NCBI RefSeq assembly: GCF_900155965.1
Contig: NZ_FTMG01000018.1
Location: forward strand, 62,001 to 126,000
Origin: Mucilaginibacter lappiensis
GTDB lineage: Bacteria > Bacteroidota > Bacteroidia > Sphingobacteriales > Sphingobacteriaceae
DNA: 64,000 nucleotides
Direction of reading: 5' to 3'
Shown: piece after piece, positions 46,319 to 54,490 of the stretch
Layout of the letters: each line of letters begins with the position of its first letter
Numbering within the stretch: the first letter of the stretch is position 1
Position numbers and translations under genes: made by a program
The notes under the pieces: generated by a model
What the model was told of the DNA's origin: nothing
Seen by the model: the letters and a program-made list of their open reading frames with translations, nothing else
Database searches by the model: none

Positions 46319-47302
46319 ATGAACTACAGGGATTTTAAAGGCACAGCCATTGCCGAAGTGGGGTTAGGTACCTGGCAATTAGGCAGCGCCGACTGGGGCA
46401 ATGTGAATGAATATGAAGCCATCAATATATTAAAAGCTTATACCGATGCCGGCGGTAATTTTCTGGATACAGCCGATGTATATGGCATGGGTGTTAGTGA
46501 AACCGTGATTGGTAAGTTTTTAAAAATTGTTGATCATAAAGTATACGTGGCAACCAAGCTGGGCCGCCGCGACGATGCCCCAAATGGCTGGCCGCAGAAT
46601 TTTACCTATGATGCCATGAAACGCCAGGTAGAGGATTCGCTCCGGCACCTGGATATTCCCCGGTTATTTTTGGAGCAATTGCATTGTATTCCTACCGAAG
46701 AAATGCGTGCGGGCAAGGTGTTCGATCATTTGCGCCAGTTGCAGGAACAGGGACTCATTACCCATTTTGGCGCGAGTGTCGAGACTTCTGAGGAAGCACT
46801 GATCTGCCTGGAGCAGGAAGGTTTGGCTTCGTTACAGATTATCTTTAACCTGTTCAGGCAGCATGTTGCTGATGAGGTGTTTGCCAAGGCCGCCGAAAAG
46901 GGCGTAGCTATCATTGTGCGTGTACCGCTGGCCAGTGGTTTATTATCTGGCAAATTCACCACGCAAACCAAGTTTGCCCAGAATGATCATCGCCATTATA
47001 ATGCCAATGGCGAAGCGTTTAACGCTGGTGAAACATTCTCGGGTATTGAGTTTAACGAAGGTGTAAACTTATCCAACAAAATAAAAGAATTGCTACCCGA
47101 CGACCGGATGCCGCAATGGGCTATCCGCTGGATATTGGATCATCCGGAAGTTACCACTGTAATACCCGGGGCATCCAAAGTAACACAGGTTAATAGTAAT
47201 GTAGAGGCGGTAAACTTCCCTCACTTATTAGCTGGGACTCATCAACAATTAAGATCGCTATATGATGCAGAGATAGTAGATAAAATAAGAGGACATTTTT
47301 AA
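46319..47302 (+). CDS. aldo/keto reductase
   Basis: 327 residues, standard AKR barrel. The catalytic tetrad is visible: Asp and Tyr in FLDTADVYGMG, Lys in YVATKLGRR and His in LEQLHCIPTEE. The C-terminal NADPH-binding part includes WILDHPEVTTVIPGASKVTQV. Cytoplasmic NADPH-dependent reductase of aldehydes or ketoses; substrate unknown. The start ATG at 46319 comes 22 bases after a terminator. Convergent with the MarR gene across a palindromic repeat. Confidence 0.9.
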   Translation: MNYRDFKGTAIAEVGLGTWQLGSADWGNVNEYEAINILKAYTDAGGNFLDTADVYGMGVSETVIGKFLKIVDHKVYVATKLGRRDDAPNGWPQNFTYDAMKRQVEDSLRHLDIPRLFLEQLHCIPTEEMRAGKVFDHLRQLQEQGLITHFGASVETSEEALICLEQEGLASLQIIFNLFRQHVADEVFAKAAEKGVAIIVRVPLASGLLSGKFTTQTKFAQNDHRHYNANGEAFNAGETFSGIEFNEGVNLSNKIKELLPDDRMPQWAIRWILDHPEVTTVIPGASKVTQVNSNVEAVNFPHLLAGTHQQLRSLYDAEIVDKIRGHF

Positions 47303-47325
47303 AGTATATAGCTACCTAGCACTAC

Positions 47326-47408
47326 TTGTCATTCTGAGCGGAGCGAAGAATCTGTTTTAGAGCATACAAAGATCACAAATAGGTCCTTCGCTCCGCTCAG
47401 GATGACAA
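47326..47408. repeat. palindromic intergenic repeat, GTCATT-edged
   Basis: Left arm TTGTCATTCTGAGCGGAGCG (from 47326) is complemented by CGCTCCGCTCAGGATGACAA (to 47408), stem over 20 bp with one bulged position. Located between the convergent aldo/keto reductase and MarR genes, and may also work as a terminator. Confidence 0.8.
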
Positions 47409-47422
47409 ATACAAAGTTTTAA

Positions 47423-47872
47423 CTATCCTCTCAGCTTGTCCAGCAAATCGCTGAGTATAGCTGCCTCATCTTCACTTAAATTTCCTTTGAGTATATCCTT
47501 TGTTTTAAATTCATTATCCATTTTTGATAATGTTTGCAAACCCAGTTCGCTGATGCGGATATCAACTGCGCGCCTGTCTTTATTATTGGTACAGCGTGAA
47601 ACCAGTTCCTTTTGTATCAGGCGGTCAACTATGCGCGATGCGTCAGACATTTTATCAATCATGCGCTCTTTCAGCAAATTAATGGTTGCCGGGTTGGGGT
47701 ATTGGCCCCTTAGTATCCTCAGGATATTAAATTGTTGTTGCGTAATATTATATTTATCAAAATGTAGCTTAAAGTAGTTGTTTAACCAACCAGAAGTGTA
47801 GGCAATGTTAATTGCTACTTTATGATAATTATCTTCAAAATTTGTGCTTTGTATTTCGTCGTCAATGCGCAT
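47423..47872 (-). CDS. MarR family transcriptional regulator
   Basis: 149 residues from ATG 47872 (MRIDDEIQS); a TTG four codons upstream is less likely. Winged helix-turn-helix: ITQQQFNILRILRGQYPNPATINLLKERMIDKMSDASRIVDRLIQKELV followed by the wing NKDRRAVDIRISELG. Dimeric repressor type responding to small ligands. No partner gene is adjacent except the convergent aldo/keto reductase. Confidence 0.9.
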   Translation of the reverse strand: MRIDDEIQSTNFEDNYHKVAINIAYTSGWLNNYFKLHFDKYNITQQQFNILRILRGQYPNPATINLLKERMIDKMSDASRIVDRLIQKELVSRCTNNKDRRAVDIRISELGLQTLSKMDNEFKTKDILKGNLSEDEAAILSDLLDKLRG

Positions 47873-47956
47873 AATTGGTAACAATCAATAAGAATGTAAA
47901 TATGTTTAATTATTTTTAATTTAAGCTAAGTCTATACGTGAGCTGAGGATCGTTCA

Positions 47957-48133
47957 TTACACCTCATTTCTATTTATTTCATTTTGAGTATCAGCTATAT
48001 CTGGTTTACCATAGTTCCAGGGGCAGTGCAGGCATTTATTTTTACAACAATAGCCCCGCTTTAAATGGTACTCTTTTGTAAAAACAAAATTACCATCCTC
48101 ATTAATATAATAATCTATTCCTTCCTGTAACAT
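47957..48133 (-). CDS. small Cys-rich protein, DUF5522-like
   Basis: 58 residues, too short for most gene callers: ATG at 48131-48133, TAA at 47957-47959. The block GYCCKNKCLHCPW has the CC-x(3)-C-x(2)-C pattern of DUF5522 proteins and could hold a zinc ion or iron-sulfur centre. It also has Tyr/Asp-rich start (DYYINEDGNFVFTKEYHLKRG). Cytoplasmic. Stands alone before the DNA exonuclease gene downstream of the repeat element. Confidence 0.78.
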   Translation of the reverse strand: MLQEGIDYYINEDGNFVFTKEYHLKRGYCCKNKCLHCPWNYGKPDIADTQNEINRNEV

Positions 48134-48217
48134 TTATTTAAACTGTTTGGCGTAGCCGTTGATGAGCTATACCATCCCCGAAAAATTTCAACAGATATCT
48201 AACATTTACACCCGCGA

Positions 48218-48376
48218 TAAAACTTTTTAAACCTTAAATCTTAACACTTTTCGGCTCAAAACAGGGTGAAAGCAACTGAAAAGCATTCAAAAAGCATCAA
48301 TTTTAACACTTCTTAACACGATTTTGATGTGTTTTGAAAAGTTTTAAAATCGTTAATTAATTGGTAGTTAATAGTT
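48218..48376. repeat. dispersed AAAAGTGT element, copy 2
   Basis: Begins with AAACTTTTTAAACCTTAAAT (48219-48238), then TTAACACTTTT, GGCTCAAAAC, and TTTTAACACTTCTTAACAC (48301-48319). Aligns with the reverse complement of 2196-2372. The rest of the 373-base gap 48134-48506 shows nothing else. Confidence 0.7.
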
Positions 48377-48506
48377 TGAGGTAAATATTACCCCTTTTTG
48401 ATCACATTTATGCTTAGCTCAACAATAAGTCTCCTCTGGAAAAGAGCGTTAGGACTATTGCTTATACAAATTTACTAAAAAAATTGGTAATTATAAATGC
48501 TTTGCT

Positions 48507-49442
48507 TTAAAGCAGTTTTACAAAAATATCGTTATTAAAATGCGCTTTTAAATGCCGGCCATCGCCATGCAGTGTCCATATTTGTTTGGGTTGGGTGCGG
48601 GCTATAGTTTCCAGGATGTCGTTCCAATCCACATGGTCTGAGATAAACAAGGTATCGCGCTGGTTAACCTGCAGGTTTTTCCAGCCCGAGGCAAAAAGGC
48701 GGGTTACGCCCGTAGCCCTGATATAGCTATCGAAAGTAAAAGGGGGAACTATGTAAACAAACTCATCCTGTACTTTCATCAGCTTACGCCCATAAATTTG
48801 GTGAGGTCCCAGCACAATGCCCAGTTTTTGGTAAATAGCATTGATGGGCATAATACGATGGTGCACCAGTATCTTCTTCTGTGGGGCATGAGTACTGATG
48901 AGGTTAATGAGCCGCTGACTTTTGCCCAAACCATAAGCACCCAGTAGGATATTGGTTTTGATAGAACTGATCTTTTGTATTTCGGCAACCGGATCCGGGT
49001 GTATCACCTCCGGGTCGGCAAAGGTACTTTCGGTGATCAGTACATCGGTGGTTACCCATTCAATAGGTTCGCAGGTATCATCGGGTTGTAGCTTATAGTC
49101 GCCGGTATACAGGTAGCGGGTATCTTCGTATTCCATCAGTACCTGTGCCGAACCCAGCATATGACCGGCTGATATCAGGGTTATGGTTACCCTGCCGATA
49201 GTAAAAGACTCATTAAAGCCTACTATATTAAAAACCTTAGCCGCTGTTCGGTCATAACGCAGCTGCATCACACTGGCTGTTGGCCGGGTACAATAAACGT
49301 CATGGTTACCGCTTACGGCATGATCGGCATGGGCATGGGTTATCACCGCTGTTTTGGCGGGTAGTTTAGGATCCAGATAAAAATCGCCGTATTTGCAATA
49401 CAGGCCCTTCTCATCTATCTGTACAAAATCATCAAGTATCAT
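48507..49442 (-). CDS. ligase-associated DNA exonuclease, MBL fold
   Basis: 311 residues from ATG 49442 (MILDDFVQIDEKGLYCKYG). An ATG nine codons upstream exists but those codons are written in intergenic repeat words, so I reject it. Metallo-beta-lactamase fold with zinc motif THAHADH (His36, His38, Asp40, His41) and SAGHMLGSAQV, STFADP, and the terminal LHGDGRHL. It belongs to the beta-CASP-like group named for its linkage to an ATP-dependent DNA ligase and LhrC helicase in DNA repair. No ligase or helicase gene is adjacent here. Confidence 0.88.
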   Translation of the reverse strand: MILDDFVQIDEKGLYCKYGDFYLDPKLPAKTAVITHAHADHAVSGNHDVYCTRPTASVMQLRYDRTAAKVFNIVGFNESFTIGRVTITLISAGHMLGSAQVLMEYEDTRYLYTGDYKLQPDDTCEPIEWVTTDVLITESTFADPEVIHPDPVAEIQKISSIKTNILLGAYGLGKSQRLINLISTHAPQKKILVHHRIMPINAIYQKLGIVLGPHQIYGRKLMKVQDEFVYIVPPFTFDSYIRATGVTRLFASGWKNLQVNQRDTLFISDHVDWNDILETIARTQPKQIWTLHGDGRHLKAHFNNDIFVKLL

Positions 49443-49575
49443 TTTTTTGAAGCTAAAAGCTAAATGCACAAAGCCGAAAGCTAATGCATTGATTTTTATG
49501 GATATGGGTAAGCACGTCTTGAATTTTCGACATTTGACTATTTGCTTGATTCTTGACTCTTGATTCCTGACTCTT
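49443..49575. repeat. low-complexity word repeats reaching into the coaE 3' end
   Basis: AGCTAAAAGCTAAATGC and AGCCGAAAGCTAATGC words at about 49452-49490, then TTGACT/TTGATTC/TTGACTC/CTGACTC words at about 49530-49575. The latter code for the last eleven residues of CoaE. Confidence 0.55.
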
Positions 49576-50170
49576 TATCCGCGGCGAGGGCTAAATATTG
49601 CTGGTGCAAAGCCAGCACCTGGGTAATAACCAGCTGTCGGTCATCATTAATGATCACATCATTGGCCAGCTCTTTCTTTTTTTCTTCGGTAAACTGGCGG
49701 GCTTCGCGACTTTCCACTTCGGTGCGTGAAATATGATCGCGTTGTATTACGCGGGCTATACGGTTCTTTAAAGGGGCCGACACGAGCAAACTACGGTCGC
49801 ACATTTTATAAGAGTCGCTTTCAAACAGCAAGGCGGCCTCTTTGATCACATAAGGGGCCGAATGAATGTTGGATGCCCAATTGTCAAAAGCCCTGAAAGT
49901 TGCCGGATGCACCAGCGCGTTCAATTTTTTAAGTTCGGCCTCGTTATTAAAAACTATACCGGCAATATGTTTGCGGTTCAGGCTGCCATCGTCAAAATAG
50001 GATGCCGGGCCGAAAGTTTGCTTTAAGGCGTCAATCAGTATAGTATCAGTCACCATTACTTTTTTGGCCTCGTCGTCTGCATAAAAAACAGGGATGCCTA
50101 AAAGTTCGAAAACTTTGGCTACTGTAGTTTTGCCGCTACCTATATTACCTGTTAAACCTATTTTAAGCAT
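49538..50170 (-). CDS. coaE: dephospho-CoA kinase
   Basis: 210 residues. P-loop GNIGSGKT at 8-15, followed by VFELLGIPVFYADDEAKKVM (the DxD Asp pair for dephospho-CoA), HPATFRAFDNW and SAPLKNRIARVIQRD. Last step of coenzyme A synthesis: ATP-dependent phosphorylation of the 3' hydroxyl. The end, ESGIKSQESSK, is coded by the intergenic word repeat and is not a family feature. Follows ybbR in an operon typical for Bacteroidota. Confidence 0.95.
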   Translation of the reverse strand: MLKIGLTGNIGSGKTTVAKVFELLGIPVFYADDEAKKVMVTDTILIDALKQTFGPASYFDDGSLNRKHIAGIVFNNEAELKKLNALVHPATFRAFDNWASNIHSAPYVIKEAALLFESDSYKMCDRSLLVSAPLKNRIARVIQRDHISRTEVESREARQFTEEKKKELANDVIINDDRQLVITQVLALHQQYLALAADKESGIKSQESSK

Positions 50171-50278
50171 TTTTTGGGGATTATGAGATTATAGGATTTT
50201 TGGATTATAAGATTTTTTGAAGTAGGATCATCTAAATCCATTACCCATGCTCCAAAAGTCCTCAAATCTCATAATCTT
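50171..50278. repeat. palindromic word repeat between coaE and ybbR
   Basis: GATTATGAGATT (about 50179) is complemented by AATCTCATAATC (about 50266); between them GATTATAAGATT-like words recur. No gene. Confidence 0.55.
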
Positions 50279-51226
50279 TTATTTCTTAATAATAAAATCA
50301 ATATTAGTCGGGCTTATCTTTACAATTTTACAAAACGGGGGCACCCGGGTCAGTTTTACCGGGAGAGTAGTATAGCCGTGGTCGCGCCATAGGTCTAGAT
50401 CAGCAGTGGCCTCAAACAGTTCCTCGGTCATGTCGGGGTATCTGTTTAGTGACGTTGTGAAGGTAACCTTAACCCGTTGTGGAAACACCTTTACATTATC
50501 GTAATTATGATTGTTGATAAGCTTAACCGGCAGATCCAGTGTTTTTTCGGTAAACTCATCCACCGGGATGATTACCTGTACGGTTTTGGGATACACATTT
50601 AAATTCCCTTCTTTAACCGATTGCAGGTTGATACGGGTATTCACAGTTTCGCTCACATCAGTCTTCAGCAGCGAATCTGTTTTCCACAGGTTTATTTGTT
50701 TTAAACGTTCGGTGGGGCCGCTCACGGTGATGTATGCAGGCTTAATGATCATATTACCTGATACGGCAAATTGCTTGCGGTATTTAATGCCCAGCATCAA
50801 CTGTACCGGTACCTTTTTTACCAATCGGTTCGAGAAATCAAAATACAGGGTATCCGGATCAATAGATATAATCTGTTGTGTAATATCCTTATTGAGATTG
50901 ATCTGTTTGAGCTGTGAATTGAGTACTACATAATTCCGGGTCTCCAGTGTCGAAAGATCAATGGTAATGGGCTTGCTTTCCTTATTCATGCTCGAAAAAA
51001 GCATTTGCCAGCCGGTGCCTTGTACGGTAGCATTTACAGTATCGGGCTGCAGGGAGTGAAAAGCCCGTTTCTGGGGGGCGTTTTTATAAGTTAGTACCTC
51101 CTGAATGGTATAAGGCTGCGGGGTAGACAGTGTAGTAAACAACCAGGCCAAAACAGCCAGCACCAGGCAGGTGAAAAATGCCGATAAGCGCCTTCGTTCT
51201 GTAGCCGATAATTTTACTATTGCCAT
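50279..51226 (-). CDS. YbbR-like domain protein
   Basis: 315 residues. One N-terminal membrane helix at about 17-34 (LSAFFTCLVLAVLAWLF) anchors a set of YbbR-like repeats, seen as segments such as VQLMLGIKYRKQFAVSGNMIIKPAYITVSGP and LDLPVKLINNHNYDNVKVFP. In Firmicutes the homologous protein CdaR regulates the diadenylate cyclase; in Bacteroidota a role near the periplasmic membrane face is likely. Member of the yajC-coaE unit. Confidence 0.85.
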   Translation of the reverse strand: MAIVKLSATERRRLSAFFTCLVLAVLAWLFTTLSTPQPYTIQEVLTYKNAPQKRAFHSLQPDTVNATVQGTGWQMLFSSMNKESKPITIDLSTLETRNYVVLNSQLKQINLNKDITQQIISIDPDTLYFDFSNRLVKKVPVQLMLGIKYRKQFAVSGNMIIKPAYITVSGPTERLKQINLWKTDSLLKTDVSETVNTRINLQSVKEGNLNVYPKTVQVIIPVDEFTEKTLDLPVKLINNHNYDNVKVFPQRVKVTFTTSLNRYPDMTEELFEATADLDLWRDHGYTTLPVKLTRVPPFCKIVKISPTNIDFIIKK

Positions 51227-51363
51227 GTTTATTGAGCTTAAAGCAGAAAGCCAAAAGCTGAAAGCAAGAAACGAGATTAATCATTTATAACTTTCAGCCT
51301 TTAGTCAATTTACTAAGTTTTTTTCGCTTTAGGCTTTAAGCCTTTCGCTTTCAGCTTCCTTAA
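51227..51363. repeat. palindromic word repeat between ybbR and yajC
   Basis: AGCTTAAAGC, AGAAAGCC, AAAAGCTGAAAGC words at about 51238-51272 face GCTTTAGGCTTTAAGCC and GCTTTCAGCTTCC words at about 51331-51359. No gene. Confidence 0.55.
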
Positions 51364-51693
51364 TTAGCTTTTTACAGCTACCGGAGGAGTATTTAATGCT
51401 TTTGAAGCATCTAAAGAAACAGCCGATTTGTCAAAACGGATTTTGCCGTTCTCAACCTCAACTAAAAAGGTGGTGTCGTTCAAATCAATGATACGGCCAT
51501 GTATACCAGCGGTGGTAACTACCTTATCACCCTTTTTTAATTCCTCAACATATTTCTTTTGATCTTTTTGTTTTTTAACCTGCGGACGGATCATGAAAAA
51601 GTAAAACACCACGATGATCAACACCATTGGTATTAACATACCAAAACCTCCGGAACCACCTGCTGGTGCTTGTAATAAAATAGTAGTTATCAT
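51364..51693 (-). CDS. yajC: preprotein translocase subunit YajC
   Basis: 109 residues. One membrane helix (about 18-37, FGMLIPMVLIIVVFYFFMI) followed by RPQVKKQKDQKKYVEELKKGDKVVTTAGIHGRIIDL, the YajC signature, then a variable tail. It is part of the SecDF-YajC complex that helps protein export. 14 bases downstream of the DUF1573 gene. Confidence 0.96.
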   Translation of the reverse strand: MITTILLQAPAGGSGGFGMLIPMVLIIVVFYFFMIRPQVKKQKDQKKYVEELKKGDKVVTTAGIHGRIIDLNDTTFLVEVENGKIRFDKSAVSLDASKALNTPPVAVKS

Positions 51694-51707
51694 TTTTTTA
51701 ATTATTG

Positions 51708-52163
51708 TTATTTTGTTAATACCTCGCCAATAAGGTGTACCATGGTTTGAGCCGGTACAGTATTGGCGGTAATGGTTATTTGTTTGTCCTGCAAACCTGT
51801 TTTACCAGCACTGTTAAATACCACCTTAATTAAACCGCTTTCGCCTGGTTTAATTGGGGTTTTAGGCCAGTCGGGAGTGGTGCAGCCACAGCTGGCAACC
51901 GCATCAGTAATAATCAGCGGAGATTTACCATTGTTAGTGAACTTAAAATCATAACCAACCTTATCACCTTGTTTGATTTTGCCAAAATCATGGCTTTCTT
52001 TTTCAAACTTCATGATTGGGGCAGTAGCAGCGTTTGCCGTAGTGGCAGCTGTTTTTGTTGCAGAACTGTCGGCTGTGGTTGATGCCGCGCCCTTGGCGGG
52101 TGTTTGGTTACAGGCCGATAATAATACGCCTGCGGTTAATAAGCTTAAAAATAATCGTTTCAT
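51708..52163 (-). CDS. DUF1573 lipoprotein
   Basis: 151 residues. Lipobox LLSAC at about residue 18, a low-complexity Ala/Thr spacer to about 48, then a DUF1573 immunoglobulin-like domain: FEKESHDFGKIKQGDKVGYDFKFTN, VASCGCTTPDWPKTPIKPGESG. Found next to yajC and nusB across Bacteroidota; function not established. Possibly periplasmic and membrane-anchored. Confidence 0.92.
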   Translation of the reverse strand: MKRLFLSLLTAGVLLSACNQTPAKGAASTTADSSATKTAATTANAATAPIMKFEKESHDFGKIKQGDKVGYDFKFTNNGKSPLIITDAVASCGCTTPDWPKTPIKPGESGLIKVVFNSAGKTGLQDKQITITANTVPAQTMVHLIGEVLTK

Positions 52164-52174
52164 CGGTTAAAATA

Positions 52175-53122
52175 TTATTCTATTAATCCTCTTCCTATTT
52201 TTTTGATTTTATTCTCTGCTTTCAGGTCAATTAAAATCTTGTCTAAGATACCGTTTATAAATGAATTACTTTTAGGAGTGCTAAACTCTTTAGATATCTC
52301 CAGGTACTCATTAATAGTTACTTTAACCGGGATAGAGGTAAAGTTAACGAACTCGGTAATGGCCATCTTCATTAACAAGGTATCCATCATAGCAATACGC
52401 TCAGGCTCCCAGTTTTGAGTTTTGGCAGCTATTAATTCCTGGTAAGGCTTATCAAACCGGATGCTTTGATCAAAAAGATTTACCACAAAATCGCGGTCGT
52501 CTGTCCAGTTGCCGGTAATTTCGGCCAGGTGGTTCTGTTTGGCATCTTCTGATGCAAAGTTTTTGAATGTTTTAGCAATCAATGCCTGCAATACATCACG
52601 GTCAACCGGCCAAAAAATAAACTTGTCTTCAAAAACCTGTTCAGCTAATGACGATTTCAAGATCACTTTTTTGAAGATGAATTTAATGATGTCTTTATCT
52701 GTTTGAATGGTATCGCCGGTTTTGGCCAGGTATTCGGCATACTCGGGCGAATTTTTGAGCGTGGTGAACAGCGTTTTGGCCAGTTCGGGCTCAAAATGCC
52801 ATTCTACTTTATACTTCTTTAACGCGATCAGGTAATCGCGGTTATCGTTAAGGGTAACGATAAACCTGTTGCTCAATATTTTACGATTGGCATTTAAGTC
52901 TTCGGCGGTTGGTAAATGCTTATTGGCGCGTTCTTCCGCGTCATTAGCCGCGTAATTGGCCACTTCTGAAATTAATGATAGCATCCAGATATACATTTCA
53001 AATACCTGGTCGATGCCATTTAGCATATTTTTTTCGTGTTGCCTTACGTCTTTAGTATCTGACTGATGATACGCGTATAGTGCCTGTAATACCTTTACCC
53101 TGAGGTGCCTTCTGTTTAACAT
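52175..53122 (-). CDS. nusB: transcription antitermination factor NusB
   Basis: 315 residues, longer than the 140-residue E. coli protein, as usual in Bacteroidota, because of an insertion between the first helix (MLNRRHLRVKVLQALYAYHQS) and the C-terminal NusB core (about 190-305: DRDVLQALIAKTFKNFASED, RIAMMDTLLMKMAITEFVNF, VKVTINEYLEISKEFSTPKSNSFINGILDKI). Binds boxA RNA with NusE in rRNA antitermination. First gene of the run nusB-DUF1573-yajC-ybbR-coaE. Confidence 0.94.
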   Translation of the reverse strand: MLNRRHLRVKVLQALYAYHQSDTKDVRQHEKNMLNGIDQVFEMYIWMLSLISEVANYAANDAEERANKHLPTAEDLNANRKILSNRFIVTLNDNRDYLIALKKYKVEWHFEPELAKTLFTTLKNSPEYAEYLAKTGDTIQTDKDIIKFIFKKVILKSSLAEQVFEDKFIFWPVDRDVLQALIAKTFKNFASEDAKQNHLAEITGNWTDDRDFVVNLFDQSIRFDKPYQELIAAKTQNWEPERIAMMDTLLMKMAITEFVNFTSIPVKVTINEYLEISKEFSTPKSNSFINGILDKILIDLKAENKIKKIGRGLIE

Positions 53123-53170
53123 GTGTAAGAACGATTTGATCTGCTAACTTGCAGATGGTTAAATATGAAT

Positions 53171-54256
53171 TTAATAAGACGATTTTACTTTTTTAATATC
53201 CGCTATCCGTTTTTCAGCAATTTTATTGGCGGCTTTAACGGTAGAAATGTTTTCTGATTTAGAAAGCTTTAAAATAGTGCGTGTTACCTCGTAAATGTTT
53301 TCGGTAAGCTGCATGGTGCGTTTTTTGCTGAAACTCATCAATTCCGAATAGCAATTGATGATACCGCCTGCATTGATCACGTAATCTGGTGCAAACAAAA
53401 TGCCTTTTTCTAAAAGCATGGCGCCGTGTTCTGCTTCATCAAGCAATTGGTTGTTGGCCGAGCCTGCTATAATGCTGCATTTGAGTTTATTGATGGTTTG
53501 TGTATTAATAGTGCCACCTAAAGCACATGGTGCGTAAATGTCGGCATCAATATCAAAAATACTATTGTTGGATACGGCTTCCGCACCGTATCTTTTGGCT
53601 ATCTGGCCAATGCGCTCTTCCTGGATATCGCTCACGTAAACTTTTACATTTTCGTCGCGAAGTAAACGTACCAGGTGTTCGCCAACATGACCAACGCCCT
53701 GCACAATAACCGATTTTCCGGTAAGACTGTCGCTGCCGAATTGTTCTTTTACACAGGCTTTTATACCCTGAAAAACGCCCTGTGCAGCCACAGGCGAAGG
53801 ATCGCCACTGCCACCCAAACTTTCGGGTATGCCGGTAACATGCTGGGTTTCCATGCGGATGTACTCCATATCGCGCGGATTGGTACCTACATCTTCTGAA
53901 GTAATAAACTCGCCGTTAAGGTTTTTAATAAAGCGGCCAAACTTGCGCATCAGCGCTTCGGTTTTATCCTTGCGCGAATCGCCTATAATTACAGAGTAGC
54001 CGCCACCCATGTTAAGGCCGGCGATAGCGCATTTATAGGTCATGCTTTTGGAAAGGCGCAATACATCGTTTAAAGCATCCGCCTCGGTTTTATAGCTCCA
54101 CATGCGTGTGCTACCAAAAGCAGGGCCCAGCGTAGTATCATGAATAGCTATGATGGCTTTTAAACCCGTATCCGGATCGCTGCAGAATACAACTTTTTTG
54201 TGCCCAAAGGCGTCGAGCTGATTGAATATAGATTCCGGTTGTTCTTGAACGGGCAT
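53171..54256 (-). CDS. Glu/Leu/Phe/Val dehydrogenase family protein with altered active site
   Basis: 361 residues, colinear with bacterial leucine dehydrogenase: dimerisation domain to about 150, then a Rossmann domain (VIVQGVGHVGEHL, IYAPCALGGTI, GSANNQL). The catalytic block reads MTYKCAIAGLNMGGGYSVIIGD. Lys75 aligns with Lys68 of Lysinibacillus leucine dehydrogenase, but Tyr87 stands where Lys80, the general base, is normally found (GGGK). The oxidative deamination is therefore doubtful or altered, unless this is a lineage-wide variant. 48 bases upstream of nusB. Confidence 0.85.
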   Translation of the reverse strand: MPVQEQPESIFNQLDAFGHKKVVFCSDPDTGLKAIIAIHDTTLGPAFGSTRMWSYKTEADALNDVLRLSKSMTYKCAIAGLNMGGGYSVIIGDSRKDKTEALMRKFGRFIKNLNGEFITSEDVGTNPRDMEYIRMETQHVTGIPESLGGSGDPSPVAAQGVFQGIKACVKEQFGSDSLTGKSVIVQGVGHVGEHLVRLLRDENVKVYVSDIQEERIGQIAKRYGAEAVSNNSIFDIDADIYAPCALGGTINTQTINKLKCSIIAGSANNQLLDEAEHGAMLLEKGILFAPDYVINAGGIINCYSELMSFSKKRTMQLTENIYEVTRTILKLSKSENISTVKAANKIAEKRIADIKKVKSSY

Positions 54257-54446
54257 TAGTTATACGATAGTAAATGTTTTAAGGCGTGGACAAAAGTAGA
54301 GGTTTTTTTTATTCTGACAAAGTTTATTAGCGGGGAACTGCTAGTCGACCTGTTTTTAAACCCGTGTTTATGGTAAACAGTATGTAATAAGGTGGTTACA
54401 AATGGGGGGGATTGAGGGTAATAATAAATGCATCTGGTTAATTATA

Positions 54447-54488
54447 GGTAACGCTTACTTAGTATATGAAGTAAGCGTTACCATTTTT
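54447..54488 (-). terminator. strong hairpin downstream of the GG-leader peptide gene
   Basis: 14-bp perfect stem GGTAACGCTTACTT (54447-54460) with AAGTAAGCGTTACC (54469-54482). It lies 8 bases past the peptide stop codon. T-run on the + strand side is ATTTTTG, on the - side TATAATT. Confidence 0.7.
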
Positions 54489-54490
54489 GC

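Noticed and set aside
42855..54339. 13-base match TTAGCGGGGAACT at 54327-54339 and reversed at 42855-42867
   Set aside because: Short, in different positions and orientation relative to genes (GH20 and the dehydrogenase); may be chance.
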